Shown: positions 25,806-35,118, counted from the stretch's first letter. The stretch is DNA of 64,000 nt from Pseudovibrio sp. M1P-2-3 (GCF_031501865.1 NZ_JARRCW010000001.1:1063001-1127000); one strand, 5' to 3'. The notes: generated by a model from the sequence alone, not told the origin. Program-made: numbers and translations.

Positions 25806-27071
25806 GTGACTAGATCCGAAATATTAACCAGCGATCTGCTGAGTGCAGTGCAAAAGTCTGAACAGAAGGTCAAAACGCCTTTTTGGCTGTATGAGGCGGA
25901 CCCCATTCGCAAGCGGGTGCAACAGCTAAAGGCCTTCGATTGCATTCGCTATGCGCAAAAAGCCAACAGCAATGTTCATATTCTGAAGATTTTGCGCGCG
26001 GAGGGTGTGCGCGTTGATGCTGTCTCCCTTGGAGAAATAGAGCGCGCGTTGCGGGCCGGATTTGTTCCGGGCACCAAAGACGAAGAAATTGTTTTTACGG
26101 CAGATATCATCAATGATGAAACACTGGCGCGGGTTGTGGAACTTGGTATTCCGGTCAACTGCGGCTCCTTGGACATGCTGGAGCAGCTTGGCACAGCTTC
26201 CAAGGGGCATCCGGTGTGGCTGCGCCTCAATCCCGGTTTCGGCCACGGCCACAGCCGCAAAACCAACACGGGCGGGCCATTCAGCAAGCACGGAATCTGG
26301 TATGAGGAGCTGGAAGAGGCGGTCGCCCTAGTGAAAAAGCACGGTCTGGATCTGGTGGGCCTGCACATGCACATTGGTTCGGGCGTGGATTACTCTCACC
26401 TGCAGCGTGTTGGCGATAGTATGGTTGCGTTCGTGAAACAGCTGAGCCACCCCATACGCGCCATTTCCACAGGTGGCGGGCTGTCCGTTCCCTATAAATC
26501 CGGTGAAACCGAGGTGGATGCCCAGCACTACTTTGATATCTGGCAGGAGACCAGACAGCGGATTGAAGAGCTGCAAGGTGTTCAGGTCCGGCTGGAAATT
26601 GAACCGGGGCGCTATCTGGTGGGCAATGCGGGCATCTTGGTGGCCAAGGTATACGCCGTCAAAAAAGTGGCTGACAAGCACTTTGTGCTGCTGGACGCTG
26701 GCTTCACCGATCTGGCTCGCCCTGCCATGTATGGCAGCTACCATGAAATTGACTTTGTGAAGGCAAATGGCGAGGAAGTCACCGATCCGCTCACAGAGTT
26801 CGCTATTGGTGGCCCCCTGTGTGAGTCGGGGGATGTGTTTACCCAGCAGGAAGGCGGAGTGGTGGAGTTTCGCTGCCTTCCCCTGCCTCAAGTGGGGGAT
26901 CTGGCAATTTTGCGCGATGCGGGAGCCTATGGGGCCACCATGTCCTCAAACTACAACAGCCGCCCTTTGATTCCGGAAGTCCTGTTAGACAATGGCCAGT
27001 TGCGCACCATCCGCAACCGCCAGACCATCGAGCAGCTCATGGATCTGGAAGTTCAAAGCGAGGTATTTTAA
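25806..27071 (+). CDS. lysA: Diaminopimelate decarboxylase-like PLP enzyme
   Basis: Fold-type III PLP decarboxylase of 421 residues. The PLP lysine lies in YAQKANSN; the barrel then shows GLHMHIGSG, the phosphate-binding STGGGLSVPY, IEPGRYLVGNAGILVAKV and, in the C-terminal beta domain, GGPLCESGDVF, whose Cys and Glu serve the active site of the partner subunit. This layout is that of LysA, which makes lysine from meso-diaminopimelate. The start is GTG 25806, preceded by AGGAAG. A second lysA elsewhere or a related specificity (ornithine, carboxynorspermidine) cannot be ruled out; an isolated position gives no hint. Confidence 0.85.
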   Translation: MTRSEILTSDLLSAVQKSEQKVKTPFWLYEADPIRKRVQQLKAFDCIRYAQKANSNVHILKILRAEGVRVDAVSLGEIERALRAGFVPGTKDEEIVFTADIINDETLARVVELGIPVNCGSLDMLEQLGTASKGHPVWLRLNPGFGHGHSRKTNTGGPFSKHGIWYEELEEAVALVKKHGLDLVGLHMHIGSGVDYSHLQRVGDSMVAFVKQLSHPIRAISTGGGLSVPYKSGETEVDAQHYFDIWQETRQRIEELQGVQVRLEIEPGRYLVGNAGILVAKVYAVKKVADKHFVLLDAGFTDLARPAMYGSYHEIDFVKANGEEVTDPLTEFAIGGPLCESGDVFTQQEGGVVEFRCLPLPQVGDLAILRDAGAYGATMSSNYNSRPLIPEVLLDNGQLRTIRNRQTIEQLMDLEVQSEVF

Positions 27072-27084
27072 TCCCTCACGCACT

Positions 27085-27116
27085 GGTGAGGCTCCGAATA
27101 TTGCCTCACCTCTCTT
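27085..27116 (+). terminator. Probable terminator after lysA
   Basis: GGTGAGGC (27085-27092) pairs with GCCTCACC (27103-27110), followed by TCTCTT. A competing CCTCAC/GTGAGG hairpin overlaps its left arm. It lies between convergent genes. Confidence 0.6.
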
Positions 27117-27143
27117 CAAGTTCGCTCGCAAGTGTTTTGCTAA

Positions 27144-28175
27144 TCACTTTGAGCCAAACTTGCTCTTCCACGTAGGCATCAAGTCGCTCTCCATGGGGCT
27201 TGCATTATAAATCCCCCGTGCGACGGCCCGAGACAGGGTGGAGGCCGCTACAGCGCAGAGTTCCAGAAACTCGGGCAAGGCCGGGGCGTTGCCCACTTTG
27301 CCGGTACTGACTGCAAAGACCATATCGCCGTCAAGGGGGGTGTGGGATGGCCAGATCGCCCGCGAAAGCCCGTCATGGGCGGCAACGGCCAAACGCTTGG
27401 CTTCGGCTTTGGTCAGCGGTAAATCAGTTGCCACAATGGCGATGGTGGTGTTGGAGCCGGCGGTCGGCTCATCGCCGCTTGCGGGCAGTTTGGTGACCAC
27501 TTTGTGGGCGTCTTCCGGCATGGGGCTGGGGTAGCCTTTGCCTCCGAACTCATTGCCCTTTTCAAAGGGCGCAGCCCAAAAATGCGCGGTGGAGCCGATT
27601 GTGGTGCGCCCCAAAGCATTCACCGCAACCAGAGCGCCAACGGTTGCGCCATTGGAAAGGCGTGTGGAGGCCGAGCCAAGGCCGCCTTTCAGGTCCGCCG
27701 TTGTGGCCCCGAAACCCGCGCCAGCACTGCCAAGGGCAAAATCGGTGGCTGCATTGGCAACGGCCTGTTTTCCAAGAGAGTTATAGGGGGAGATGTCTCC
27801 CCAGTTCTTGTTGCCGCCATTTAGAAGGTCAAATAAGATTGCGCCAGGCACAATAGGAATCCGTATGCCGCCCACATCAAAGCCGCGCCCCATTTTGGCA
27901 AGAGCATTTTGAATGCCGGTACCGCTTTCTAGGCCAAAGGCGGAGCCACCGGAGAGGAACAGGGCGTCCACGCCGTCCACCGTTTGTTCTGGCTCCAGAA
28001 GGGCCACATCACGGGTGCCGGGTGCCCCGCCATGAATGGCGGCGGAGGTTACAAAAGGCTCGTCTCCCATCACAATACTAACGCCGGTCTTCACGTTCGC
28101 ATCGTGGGCATTGCCCACCTTGATCCCTTGCACATCCGTAATCAGGTTCAAAGGCTTTGTGCAGGTCTTCTCCAT
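27144..28175 (-). CDS. P1-family (S58) self-processing aminopeptidase/amidohydrolase
   Basis: DmpA/NylC-type N-terminal nucleophile hydrolase of 343 residues. Such precursors cleave themselves just before a Ser or Thr that then becomes the nucleophile; here SNTTIAIVATD puts the expected cut at N242/T243. Other family segments are visible: QGIKVGNAHD, GGAPGTRDVALL, LFLSGGSAFGLE and VGALVAVNALGR. Substrates in the family range from D-amino-acid peptides to beta-peptides and nylon oligomers, so the specificity is open. It has no signal peptide and is probably cytoplasmic. Confidence 0.9.
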   Translation of the reverse strand: MEKTCTKPLNLITDVQGIKVGNAHDANVKTGVSIVMGDEPFVTSAAIHGGAPGTRDVALLEPEQTVDGVDALFLSGGSAFGLESGTGIQNALAKMGRGFDVGGIRIPIVPGAILFDLLNGGNKNWGDISPYNSLGKQAVANAATDFALGSAGAGFGATTADLKGGLGSASTRLSNGATVGALVAVNALGRTTIGSTAHFWAAPFEKGNEFGGKGYPSPMPEDAHKVVTKLPASGDEPTAGSNTTIAIVATDLPLTKAEAKRLAVAAHDGLSRAIWPSHTPLDGDMVFAVSTGKVGNAPALPEFLELCAVAASTLSRAVARGIYNASPMESDLMPTWKSKFGSK

Positions 28176-28254
28176 GATGCTCCTCCCGAAATGAACTTGG
28201 GCTGTACTCTATAGCGCGCAATTTCAGGAGGCCAGAGGCAAAAGAGACACCCTC

Positions 28255-28755
28255 TTAAATAGCGTGGTAATCGCGGTCCATATAGATCAAAGCGCGGTTT
28301 TTAAAGCCGTAATGGACAGCAACAACTTTGCCGAACATAACCGAGTGTGTTCCAACTTCCGAAACCTGCATCAACTGGCAGTCAAAAGAAACCCGTGCAT
28401 TGGAAAGGGCAGGGGCCCCTGTTGCCAGATCCATCCATTCACCCAGTGCAAAGCGCTCTTCCATCGGCAGGTCCCCACGCCCTGCAAAGGCGTCGGAAAT
28501 CTCCGTGTGGTTATGAACGAGAGTATTGATGGTAAATACCTTGTTCTTCTTGATAAGCGTGTTCACATAGGATTGGCGGTTAAGGCAAGCAAGCAAGGTA
28601 GGCGGCGTGTCACTGACCGAGCACACAGAGGAAACAGTTGCTCCAGCTCGCCCTTCCGGTCCATCGGAAGCGATAATATGCACGGAGGCGCCCAAGCGGC
28701 TCATGGCTTCCCTGAATTCACTTTGGTCGAGTTTCTTATATTCGTGGTCTGTCAT
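28255..28755 (-). CDS. Flavin reductase-like domain protein
   Basis: A 166-residue protein of the NAD(P)H:FMN reductase-like split-barrel family: FREAMSRLGASVHIIASDGP, then GATVSSVCSVSDTPPTLLAC, a flavin-phosphate-binding region, and LNRQSYVNTLIKKNKVFTIN. These proteins supply reduced FMN to two-component monooxygenases, or serve as their small subunit. No monooxygenase is adjacent, so the partner is unknown. It sits 79 bases upstream of the P1 peptidase gene on the same strand and may be cotranscribed with it. Confidence 0.87.
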   Translation of the reverse strand: MTDHEYKKLDQSEFREAMSRLGASVHIIASDGPEGRAGATVSSVCSVSDTPPTLLACLNRQSYVNTLIKKNKVFTINTLVHNHTEISDAFAGRGDLPMEERFALGEWMDLATGAPALSNARVSFDCQLMQVSEVGTHSVMFGKVVAVHYGFKNRALIYMDRDYHAI

Positions 28756-29234
28756 TGACTGCAGTCTGTCTTTCTATGGGGGCACCTTCGAAAGGTGGGA
28801 AAAACAGATTAACTTTCATCTATTTTCCATCTGGTTCAAAAATTCACAGATCACATAACCGCTAATGAGTAAAACTGCTAGTGCGCGGGTGCATTTTAAA
28901 GAAGTCACCGAGGCGTTTTAAAGAGGATCGGAAGGTTCGGCCATTTAACTGCGTCACAGGGACTGATTATTGTGCGCTGTTTTACCGGAAACCGACACTA
29001 GTCTTACCGCAAACGGAATGGGAAAGAAATCAACAGAGCCGAACATTTTCCGAGGGGAGCGAATCTGTGTCCCAAACCTTTGGCGATCGAATAACTTATG
29101 TGATTTCACTTATTTATTCATATGGGGTATTTCAAGGGGCTCGCTGCTGTCTTATAAGCAGATGCAATTTTTTTGCAAAATGGCGCTTTAAAGGGGAATG
29201 AAATTACAAATAATCTCTTTTTTCGTTCTGGAAG

Positions 29235-29263
29235 TTTACATATTTTGCATTGCTTAGTATAAA
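29235..29263 (+). promoter_or_regulatory. Predicted sigma-70-type promoter of the liv operon
   Basis: TTTACA (29235-29240), a 17-base spacer and TATAAA (29258-29263), about 75 bases before livH. Confidence 0.65.
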
Positions 29264-29275
29264 TTAACAAAGGTT

Positions 29276-29287
29276 AAGGTTAACCTT
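29276..29287. promoter_or_regulatory. Palindrome at the liv transcription start region
   Basis: AAGGTTAACCTT is a perfect 12-base palindrome 12 bases beyond the -10 box, where a bound repressor would block initiation or early elongation. Confidence 0.45.
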
Positions 29288-29337
29288 CCAGAGAAGACGG
29301 TAATAGCCGCTTATCCTATCGGGGAACAAAACTTAAA

Positions 29338-30273
29338 ATGGATTACTTTCTCCAACAGCTAATTAATGGCATCACGTTGGGGTCGATATACGGCCTGATC
29401 GCTATTGGTTATACGATGGTCTACGGGATCATCGGCATGATTAACTTTGCTCATGGTGATATCTTTATGGTGGGTGCTTTCATTGCACTCATTTTGATTG
29501 TCACTTTGGGTATTACTGCTGCCACACCAGTATTTTTGCTTGTACTTGCTTTGGGACTTGTTCTTATAATTGCAATGGCCCTCACCGCCGTTTGGGGATG
29601 GACGGTTGAGCGGGTTGCCTACCGGCCGTTGCGTGGGTCTTTCCGCTTGGCGCCGTTGATTACGGCAATTGGGGCATCCATTGCTCTGCAAAACTTTGTT
29701 CAAATTTCTCAAGGTGCACGCAACAAGCCTTTGCAGCCACTCATTCAAGGGGGCTTTACCTTGACTGACGGGGGCGCAGACGGAACAGGCTTCATCGTGC
29801 AGCTGTCTTACATGCAGATCATCATCATGGTCACCACCCTTGTCTTGATGGTCGGCTTCACACTCCTTATCAACAAAACCTCCCTTGGCCGCTCCCAGCG
29901 CGCCTGCGAGCAGGACCGGAAAATGGCGGGCCTTCTGGGGGTGAATGTTGATCGCACAATCTCTCTCACCTTTGTGATGGGGGCAGCATTGGCATCGGTC
30001 GCCGGTATCATGTTCTTGCTCTATTACGGCGTGATTGATTTCTTCATCGGCTTCCTCGCAGGGGTTAAAGCGTTCACTGCCGCTGTGCTTGGCGGGATCG
30101 GTTCGCTCCCCGGCGCCATGCTGGGCGGGCTCCTCATTGGCCTCATCGAGACCTTCTGGTCCGGTTACTTCTCCGTTGAGTATAAAGATGTTGCAGCCTT
30201 TTCGCTTCTGGCGATCGTGCTCATCTTCATGCCAGAAGGCCTTCTTGGTAAGCCAGAGGTGGAAAAGGTATAA
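29338..30273 (+). CDS. livH: Branched-chain amino-acid ABC transporter permease LivH
   Basis: Inner-membrane permease of 311 residues. The N-terminus (LQQLINGITLGSIYGLIAIG, then YTMVYGIIGMINFAHGD) and the C-terminal GGIGSLPGAMLGGLLIGLIE loop, which docks the ATPase, are diagnostic. It pairs with LivM to form the translocation path for leucine, isoleucine and valine or related amino acids. First gene of a tight operon; its TAA shares a base with the ATG of livM. Confidence 0.94.
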   Translation: MDYFLQQLINGITLGSIYGLIAIGYTMVYGIIGMINFAHGDIFMVGAFIALILIVTLGITAATPVFLLVLALGLVLIIAMALTAVWGWTVERVAYRPLRGSFRLAPLITAIGASIALQNFVQISQGARNKPLQPLIQGGFTLTDGGADGTGFIVQLSYMQIIIMVTTLVLMVGFTLLINKTSLGRSQRACEQDRKMAGLLGVNVDRTISLTFVMGAALASVAGIMFLLYYGVIDFFIGFLAGVKAFTAAVLGGIGSLPGAMLGGLLIGLIETFWSGYFSVEYKDVAAFSLLAIVLIFMPEGLLGKPEVEKV

Positions 30274-31604
30274 TGACAAAAGCAAAAGACTCGCTGTTGG
30301 TTTCTAGCGTAAAAGATTCCATCGGCGGCGCTGTAATTGCCCTTCTTCTGGCCGTGGTCATGTTGGGCATGAAGGTAGACGTGGCCTCCGGTCTTGGTGC
30401 CGGGCTGTTTATTGAATACCGCTGGGCTGCAGTAGGCATTGCTGGCGCTCTGGTGTTCGCTGGCCGTTTGTTTCTGAACCTGTTTTTCTGGAAGCGGGAC
30501 AATCCTGTCACTTTGAATGTTTCCAGCCTGTTGCCAAGTGGCAAAAGTGCATCTGCGCTGTCCGGTTTTGCAAAGCCGGTTATGCTGATCCTTGCCGTTG
30601 CCTTGCCTTTCGCGCTTATGTACTGGCTCGGTGCGCGCGGGTCACGCCAGTATATCGACCTTGCTATTTTGGTAACCACCTACGTGATGCTGGGCTGGGG
30701 CCTGAACATCGTTGTGGGGCTTGCAGGTCTGCTGGATCTTGGCTACGTGGCGTTTTACGCTGTTGGTGCTTACTCCTACGCGCTGTTGGCTCATTACTTC
30801 GGTTTCTCCTTCTGGCTGTGTCTGCCGCTCGCCGGTATTCTGGCCGCATTCTGGGGCATCATTCTGGGCTTTCCGGTGTTGCGCCTTCGCGGTGACTATC
30901 TGGCTATTGTGACGCTGGCCTTTGGTGAGATTATCCGTGTGGTCTTACTGAACTGGTACGAGTTTACCGGCGGGCCCGATGGCCTCTCTGGAATTCCGCG
31001 TCCAACCTTCTTCGGTCTGGAGTTCAAACGCGGTGAGGGCGGCTTTGCCGATTTCTTCGGGCTGGATTACAGCTCCATTCACAGGATCATTTTCCTTTAT
31101 TACCTCATCCTCATTCTCGCCCTTGTGACCAACTTTGTCACAATGCGTCTGCGCCGTATGCCTATTGGCCGCGCGTGGGAAGCTTTACGCGAGGATGAAA
31201 TTGCTTGCCGTTCACTGGGCATCAACACCACCAACACCAAGCTGACAGCGTTTGCTCTGGGGGCCATGTTCGGCGGCTTTGCCGGTTCGTTCTTTGCAAC
31301 CCGTCAGGGCTTCATTTCGCCTGAAAGTTTCACCTTCATGGAATCGGCCATCATTCTGGCCATCGTGGTTCTGGGTGGTCTTGGGTCGCAAATGGGTGTT
31401 GTGATTGCAGCGCTTGTGATGATTGGCGGTTTTGAACTGTTCCGCGAACTGGAAGAATATCGCATGCTGGTCTTCGGCCTCATCATGGTCTTCATCATGG
31501 TTTGGAAGCCCCGTGGTCTGGTATCGGTTCGTATTCCGAGTATTTCCCTCTCCGGTAAAGCCAAGGGAATTTCTGCAGATATGGTTCAGGAGGGTCACGG
31601 ATGA
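30273..31604 (+). CDS. livM: Branched-chain amino-acid ABC transporter permease LivM
   Basis: Second permease, 443 residues. It is longer than LivH because of an N-terminal extension with three or more extra hydrophobic segments (about residues 1-125). The core starts at MLGWGLNIVVGLAGLLDLGYVAFYAVGA-type sequence (about residues 130-160) and includes LRLRGDYLAIVTLAFGEIIR and the docking loop ALGAMFGGFAGSFFATRQG. It overlaps livH by one base and livG by four (ATGA). Confidence 0.94.
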   Translation: MTKAKDSLLVSSVKDSIGGAVIALLLAVVMLGMKVDVASGLGAGLFIEYRWAAVGIAGALVFAGRLFLNLFFWKRDNPVTLNVSSLLPSGKSASALSGFAKPVMLILAVALPFALMYWLGARGSRQYIDLAILVTTYVMLGWGLNIVVGLAGLLDLGYVAFYAVGAYSYALLAHYFGFSFWLCLPLAGILAAFWGIILGFPVLRLRGDYLAIVTLAFGEIIRVVLLNWYEFTGGPDGLSGIPRPTFFGLEFKRGEGGFADFFGLDYSSIHRIIFLYYLILILALVTNFVTMRLRRMPIGRAWEALREDEIACRSLGINTTNTKLTAFALGAMFGGFAGSFFATRQGFISPESFTFMESAIILAIVVLGGLGSQMGVVIAALVMIGGFELFRELEEYRMLVFGLIMVFIMVWKPRGLVSVRIPSISLSGKAKGISADMVQEGHG

Positions 31605-32446
31605 GCAACTGGGACATAAATCCGGCGCTCAAGGTTGAACACCTGACCATGCGCTTTGGTGGTCTAACCGCCATTAACGATCTTTCGTTCAATGTGGGAC
31701 GCGGCGATATTACCGCGCTCATCGGGCCAAACGGCGCGGGCAAGACAACAGTCTTTAACTGCGTGACCGGCTTTTATAAGCCAACCGAAGGCCGGATCAT
31801 CATGGACCGCTCAAACGGAGAAAAACATCTCCTTGAGCGCATGCCCGACTTTAAAATCTCCAGAACGGCCAAGGTTGCCAGAACCTTCCAGAACATTCGC
31901 CTGTTCGGCGGCATGACCATTTTGGAAAACCTGATGGTCGCCCAGCATAATCCGCTGATGGTGGCGTCCAACTTCACAATTGGTGGCCTGTTCGGTCTTC
32001 CCGGCTACAAAAAAGCCAGCAATGAAGCGGTTGACCGCGCGCGGTACTGGCTGGATCGCACCGGTCTTATCGACCGTGCGGACACGCCTGCTGCAGACCT
32101 TCCTTACGGCGACCAGCGCCGTCTGGAAATCGCCCGTGCCATGTGTACAGGTCCGGAAGTACTTTGCTTGGATGAGCCAGCAGCTGGCCTCAACCCCAAG
32201 GAAAGCTTGGAACTGAACACACTGCTTCAGTACATCCGTAAAGAGCACGATACGTCTGTTTTGCTTATCGAGCATGACATGTCTGTTGTGATGGAAATCT
32301 CCGATCACGTTGTGGTGCTGGATTACGGCGTGAAGATTTCCGACGGCTCGCCCGAACACGTGAAGAACGATCCTGCCGTTATCGCCGCTTATCTGGGCGT
32401 TGAAGACGAGGATATGGAAGATATCGAGCAGGAGGTTGGCCTATGA
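31601..32446 (+). CDS. livG: Branched-chain amino-acid ABC transporter ATPase LivG
   Basis: ABC ATPase of 281 residues: Walker A GPNGAGKTT, LivG-specific RTFQNIRLFGGMTILENLMV, degenerate signature DLPYGDQRRLEIARAM, Walker B VLCLDEPAAGLNP and the switch His in LLIEHDMSVV. It energises LivHM with LivF. The 4-base overlap with its neighbours on both sides indicates translational coupling. Confidence 0.95.
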   Translation: MSNWDINPALKVEHLTMRFGGLTAINDLSFNVGRGDITALIGPNGAGKTTVFNCVTGFYKPTEGRIIMDRSNGEKHLLERMPDFKISRTAKVARTFQNIRLFGGMTILENLMVAQHNPLMVASNFTIGGLFGLPGYKKASNEAVDRARYWLDRTGLIDRADTPAADLPYGDQRRLEIARAMCTGPEVLCLDEPAAGLNPKESLELNTLLQYIRKEHDTSVLLIEHDMSVVMEISDHVVVLDYGVKISDGSPEHVKNDPAVIAAYLGVEDEDMEDIEQEVGL

Positions 32447-33174
32447 GTGTCGCCCAGCCACTTCTAGAAGTGCGTGGAGTGGAAACATTCTACGGTAAAA
32501 TCCAAGCGCTAAGAGGCGTTGATATCGAAATCAATGAAGGTGAGATTGTTACCATCATTGGCGCCAATGGCGCAGGCAAGTCTACGTTGATGATGACCGT
32601 TTGCGGCACGCCGCAGGCTCGAAATGGCGCGGTTGTCTATAATGGGGAAGACATAACCTACAAGCCCACCTATGAGATCATGCGCACCGGTATTGCCCAG
32701 TCTCCTGAGGGACGGCGCATTTTCCCGCGCATGACGGTTCTTGAGAACCTGAAAATGGGCGCCATGGTCGCCGATGACAAATACTACGAGGAAGATCTGG
32801 AGAAAGTATTCCATCTCTTCCCCCGTTTGAAAGAGCGTCAAAGCCAGCGCGGCGGCACGCTATCAGGTGGTGAACAGCAGATGCTGGCCATTGCCCGTGC
32901 CCTCATGGGTCGTCCTCGTCTCCTGCTTCTGGACGAGCCGTCTTTGGGTCTGGCTCCCATCATCGTGAAGCAGATTTTTGATGCGATTAAAGAGCTGAAC
33001 GAGCGTGAAGGGCTCACCGTGTTCCTCGTGGAACAGAACGCCTTCCACGCCCTCAAGCTGGCCCATCGCGGCTATGTAATGGTTAACGGTGTCATCACCA
33101 TGAGCGGTACCGGCAAGGAGCTTCTGGCACGTGACGACGTGAAAGCAGCTTACCTTGAAGGCGGCGGACACTAA
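32443..33174 (+). CDS. livF: Branched-chain amino-acid ABC transporter ATPase LivF
   Basis: ABC ATPase of 243 residues: Walker A GANGAGKST, Q-loop region IAQSPEGRRIFPRMTVLENL, signature LSGGEQQMLAIARAL, Walker B LLLLDEPSLGLAP and EQNAFHAL in the H-loop position (the usual His is replaced by Gln in VEQN, as is common in LivF). Followed after 10 bases by the DUF6867-type gene. Confidence 0.95.
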   Translation: MSVAQPLLEVRGVETFYGKIQALRGVDIEINEGEIVTIIGANGAGKSTLMMTVCGTPQARNGAVVYNGEDITYKPTYEIMRTGIAQSPEGRRIFPRMTVLENLKMGAMVADDKYYEEDLEKVFHLFPRLKERQSQRGGTLSGGEQQMLAIARALMGRPRLLLLDEPSLGLAPIIVKQIFDAIKELNEREGLTVFLVEQNAFHALKLAHRGYVMVNGVITMSGTGKELLARDDVKAAYLEGGGH

Positions 33175-33184
33175 GGAGAACCTC

Positions 33185-33544
33185 ATGTCTATTCTTTATG
33201 GAAGTTCTTTTCTTGTCTTCCTGTTTCTTGTGGTGATTTTGGGTGGGCTGGCAGCCTATGCAACAGGGCGGGCTATTGCCAACACATGGCGGCCGCTGTT
33301 TGTGCTGTTCTGGTTCATCTTCCTGCTCACCTGCGCCATGCGCTTCCTCTCGTTTGCGCTGTTCGAAGAGCCTTTGCTGTCTATCCAGTATCTGGTCGTT
33401 GACTATGTTGTTTTGATCACCATCGCCCTTCTTGGGTGGCGCTACACCAGAACAAACCAGATGACGCTCCAGTATAGTTGGCTCTACCGAAAAACCTCTC
33501 CATTTTCATGGAGCTTAAAACCCGGGCAGAGTGATGCCTACTGA
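33185..33544 (+). CDS. DUF6867-type small membrane protein of the liv operon
   Basis: A 119-residue membrane protein with three predicted helices (about residues 6-25, 36-55 and 68-88), starting MSILYGSSFLVFLFLVVIL and ending in a hydrophilic tail. It starts at ATG 33185, preceded by AAGGAG. The same type of protein recurs in alphaproteobacterial liv operons between livF and livK. Its role is unknown; the placement argues for a part in the transporter. Confidence 0.75.
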   Translation: MSILYGSSFLVFLFLVVILGGLAAYATGRAIANTWRPLFVLFWFIFLLTCAMRFLSFALFEEPLLSIQYLVVDYVVLITIALLGWRYTRTNQMTLQYSWLYRKTSPFSWSLKPGQSDAY

Positions 33545-33681
33545 GGCAAAACTCTGAAAATTGGATGCTGAATCTTAGATGAGGATACGCGGGTAGCGAA
33601 AAATTGGAGTACGCAAAAACTAAATTCAGAAATGTGTGCTCTAATTCCAAGTAAACAATCGAGAATCAGTTGCAAAAGTTT

Positions 33682-33707
33682 CTATGGGTAGTTCACACTA
33701 CCCATAG
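33682..33707. repeat. Perfect inverted repeat between the liv membrane genes and livK
   Basis: CTATGGGTAGT (33682-33692), loop TCAC, ACTACCCATAG (33697-33707): 11 perfect pairs. No U-run follows, so it is better read as an mRNA-stabilising or processing hairpin, or an operator, than as a terminator. It would let livK mRNA differ in amount from the membrane genes. Confidence 0.6.
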
Positions 33708-33845
33708 TTGATCTGGTGGCAGACGGCATCAGAGGGGTCCGGAATGCCTATCAGATCTGGGGCAAGGCAAACCTTCGTCCCGTGGTGAAAAAAATCACCA
33801 ATATTGAAATGTTTCAGAAATTTACCTGAAACCAGGGGAGTTAAT

Positions 33846-34946
33846 ATGAAAAATTATCTACTAGCGGGTGTAGCTGCAATTTCTGCTTTGTCCATGTCCA
33901 GTGCTGCTATGGCTGAGATCGTTATTGCAACAGCTGGCCCGATGACTGGTCAGTACGCCTCATTCGGTGCCCAGATGAAAGCTGGTGCTGAGCAAGCTGT
34001 TGCAGACATTAACGCTGCTGGCGGTGTGAATGGCGAACAGCTGGTTCTGGAAGTTGGCGACGATGCTTGCGATCCAAAACAGGCTGTTGCTGTTGCCAAC
34101 AAAATGGTTGGTAACGACGTTGTCTTCATCGCAGGTCATTTCTGCTCCGGTTCTTCTATCCCGGCTTCTCAGGTTTATGCTGAAGAAGGCATCGTACAGA
34201 TCACACCAGCATCCACCAACCCGAAATACACTGATGAGCGCGCAGGCCCGGGTACATACCGCGTATGTGGCCGTGATGATCAGCAGGGTAAAGTTGCCGG
34301 TGAAACTCTTGCCAAAAACTATGGCGACAAGAACATTGCCATCATTCACGACAAAACAGCTTACGGTAAGGGTCTTGCAGACGCTACCAAAGGTGTCATG
34401 AACGCTGCTGGCAAAAACGAAGCAATGTATGAAGCCATCACAGCTGGCGAAAAAGATTACACTGCTCTTGTTTCCAAGCTGAAGGCTGAAAAAATCGATG
34501 TTCTTTATCTGGGTGGTTACCACACAGAAGGCGGTCTGATTAAGCGTCAGATGGTTGATCAGGGCATGGACACTGTTCTTATTTCTGGTGACGCGCTGGT
34601 AACAGACGAGTACTGGTCCATTACAGGTCCAGCAGGTCAGGGCACACTCATGACCTTCTCACCAGACCCACGTAAGAACGAAGTTGCCAAGCCAGTTGTG
34701 GAAGCTCTGGAAGCTGCCGGTAAAACAGCGGAAGGTTATTCCCTGTACACCTATGCAGCCATTCAGGCATGGGCACAGGCTGCCAACGCTGCCGGTACGA
34801 CTGATTTCGACGATGTAATCGTTGAGCTGGACAAAGGCAACTTTGAAACCGTTCTGGGTGAAGTTGCATTTGATGACAAAGGCGACGTGAGCCTGCCAGG
34901 TTACGTTTGGTACGAATGGAAAGACGGCGGCTACGACTACCACTAG
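33846..34946 (+). CDS. livK: Branched-chain amino-acid ABC transporter substrate-binding protein LivK
   Basis: Periplasmic binding protein with a Sec signal peptide (MKNYLLAGVAAISALSMSSA, cut after AMA) and a mature part beginning EIVIATAGPMTGQYASFGAQ, the classic LivK/LivJ start. It has the Venus-flytrap pattern GLADATKGV, YLGGYHTEGGLIKRQM and YTYAAIQAW. The start at ATG 33846 is set by the signal peptide and GGGGAG. Codon use is visibly more biased than in neighbours (many GCT, AAA, GGT codons), typical of an abundant protein. A strong terminator ends the operon. Confidence 0.95.
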   Translation: MKNYLLAGVAAISALSMSSAAMAEIVIATAGPMTGQYASFGAQMKAGAEQAVADINAAGGVNGEQLVLEVGDDACDPKQAVAVANKMVGNDVVFIAGHFCSGSSIPASQVYAEEGIVQITPASTNPKYTDERAGPGTYRVCGRDDQQGKVAGETLAKNYGDKNIAIIHDKTAYGKGLADATKGVMNAAGKNEAMYEAITAGEKDYTALVSKLKAEKIDVLYLGGYHTEGGLIKRQMVDQGMDTVLISGDALVTDEYWSITGPAGQGTLMTFSPDPRKNEVAKPVVEALEAAGKTAEGYSLYTYAAIQAWAQAANAAGTTDFDDVIVELDKGNFETVLGEVAFDDKGDVSLPGYVWYEWKDGGYDYH

Positions 34947-34996
34947 TCTGCGTCTAATAACGCTGCAAGGGCGGTGGGGTAACCGCACTTGAGAGA

Positions 34997-35030
34997 AAGG
35001 CTCCAAGGTTTGTACCTTGGAGCCTTTTTT
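34997..35030 (+). terminator. Strong intrinsic terminator after livK
   Basis: AAGGCTCCAAGGT (34997-35009), loop TTGT, ACCTTGGAGCCTT (35014-35026) and further T residues to 35030. Confidence 0.95.
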
Positions 35031-35118
35031 ATGCACTCCTCCCAATGGGGCACCTCTATCTAAATAAAGAGTGGTGAACGGCGTTTCGTCACCGTGTGAA
35101 GGAGCCGTCTTCACGGTA

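Larger units (their letters stand above)
28756..29337. other. Long intergenic region upstream of the liv operon
   Basis: About 580 bases with no gene I would defend; the open frames inside it look like chance. The right end holds the liv promoter and a palindrome, listed separately. The left end must carry the promoter of the flavin reductase gene on the minus strand. Confidence 0.5.

Noticed and set aside
28881-29201. Open frame of 106 codons in the liv upstream region
   Set aside because: Cys- and Phe-rich chance sequence with no Shine-Dalgarno and no domain.
29359-30285. Open frame of 308 codons antisense to livH
   Set aside because: Very rich in His, Asp, Glu and Asn, the typical reverse image of a hydrophobic membrane protein.
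31811-32359. Open frame of 182 codons antisense to livG
   Set aside because: Shadow of an ABC ATPase with all motifs on the other strand.
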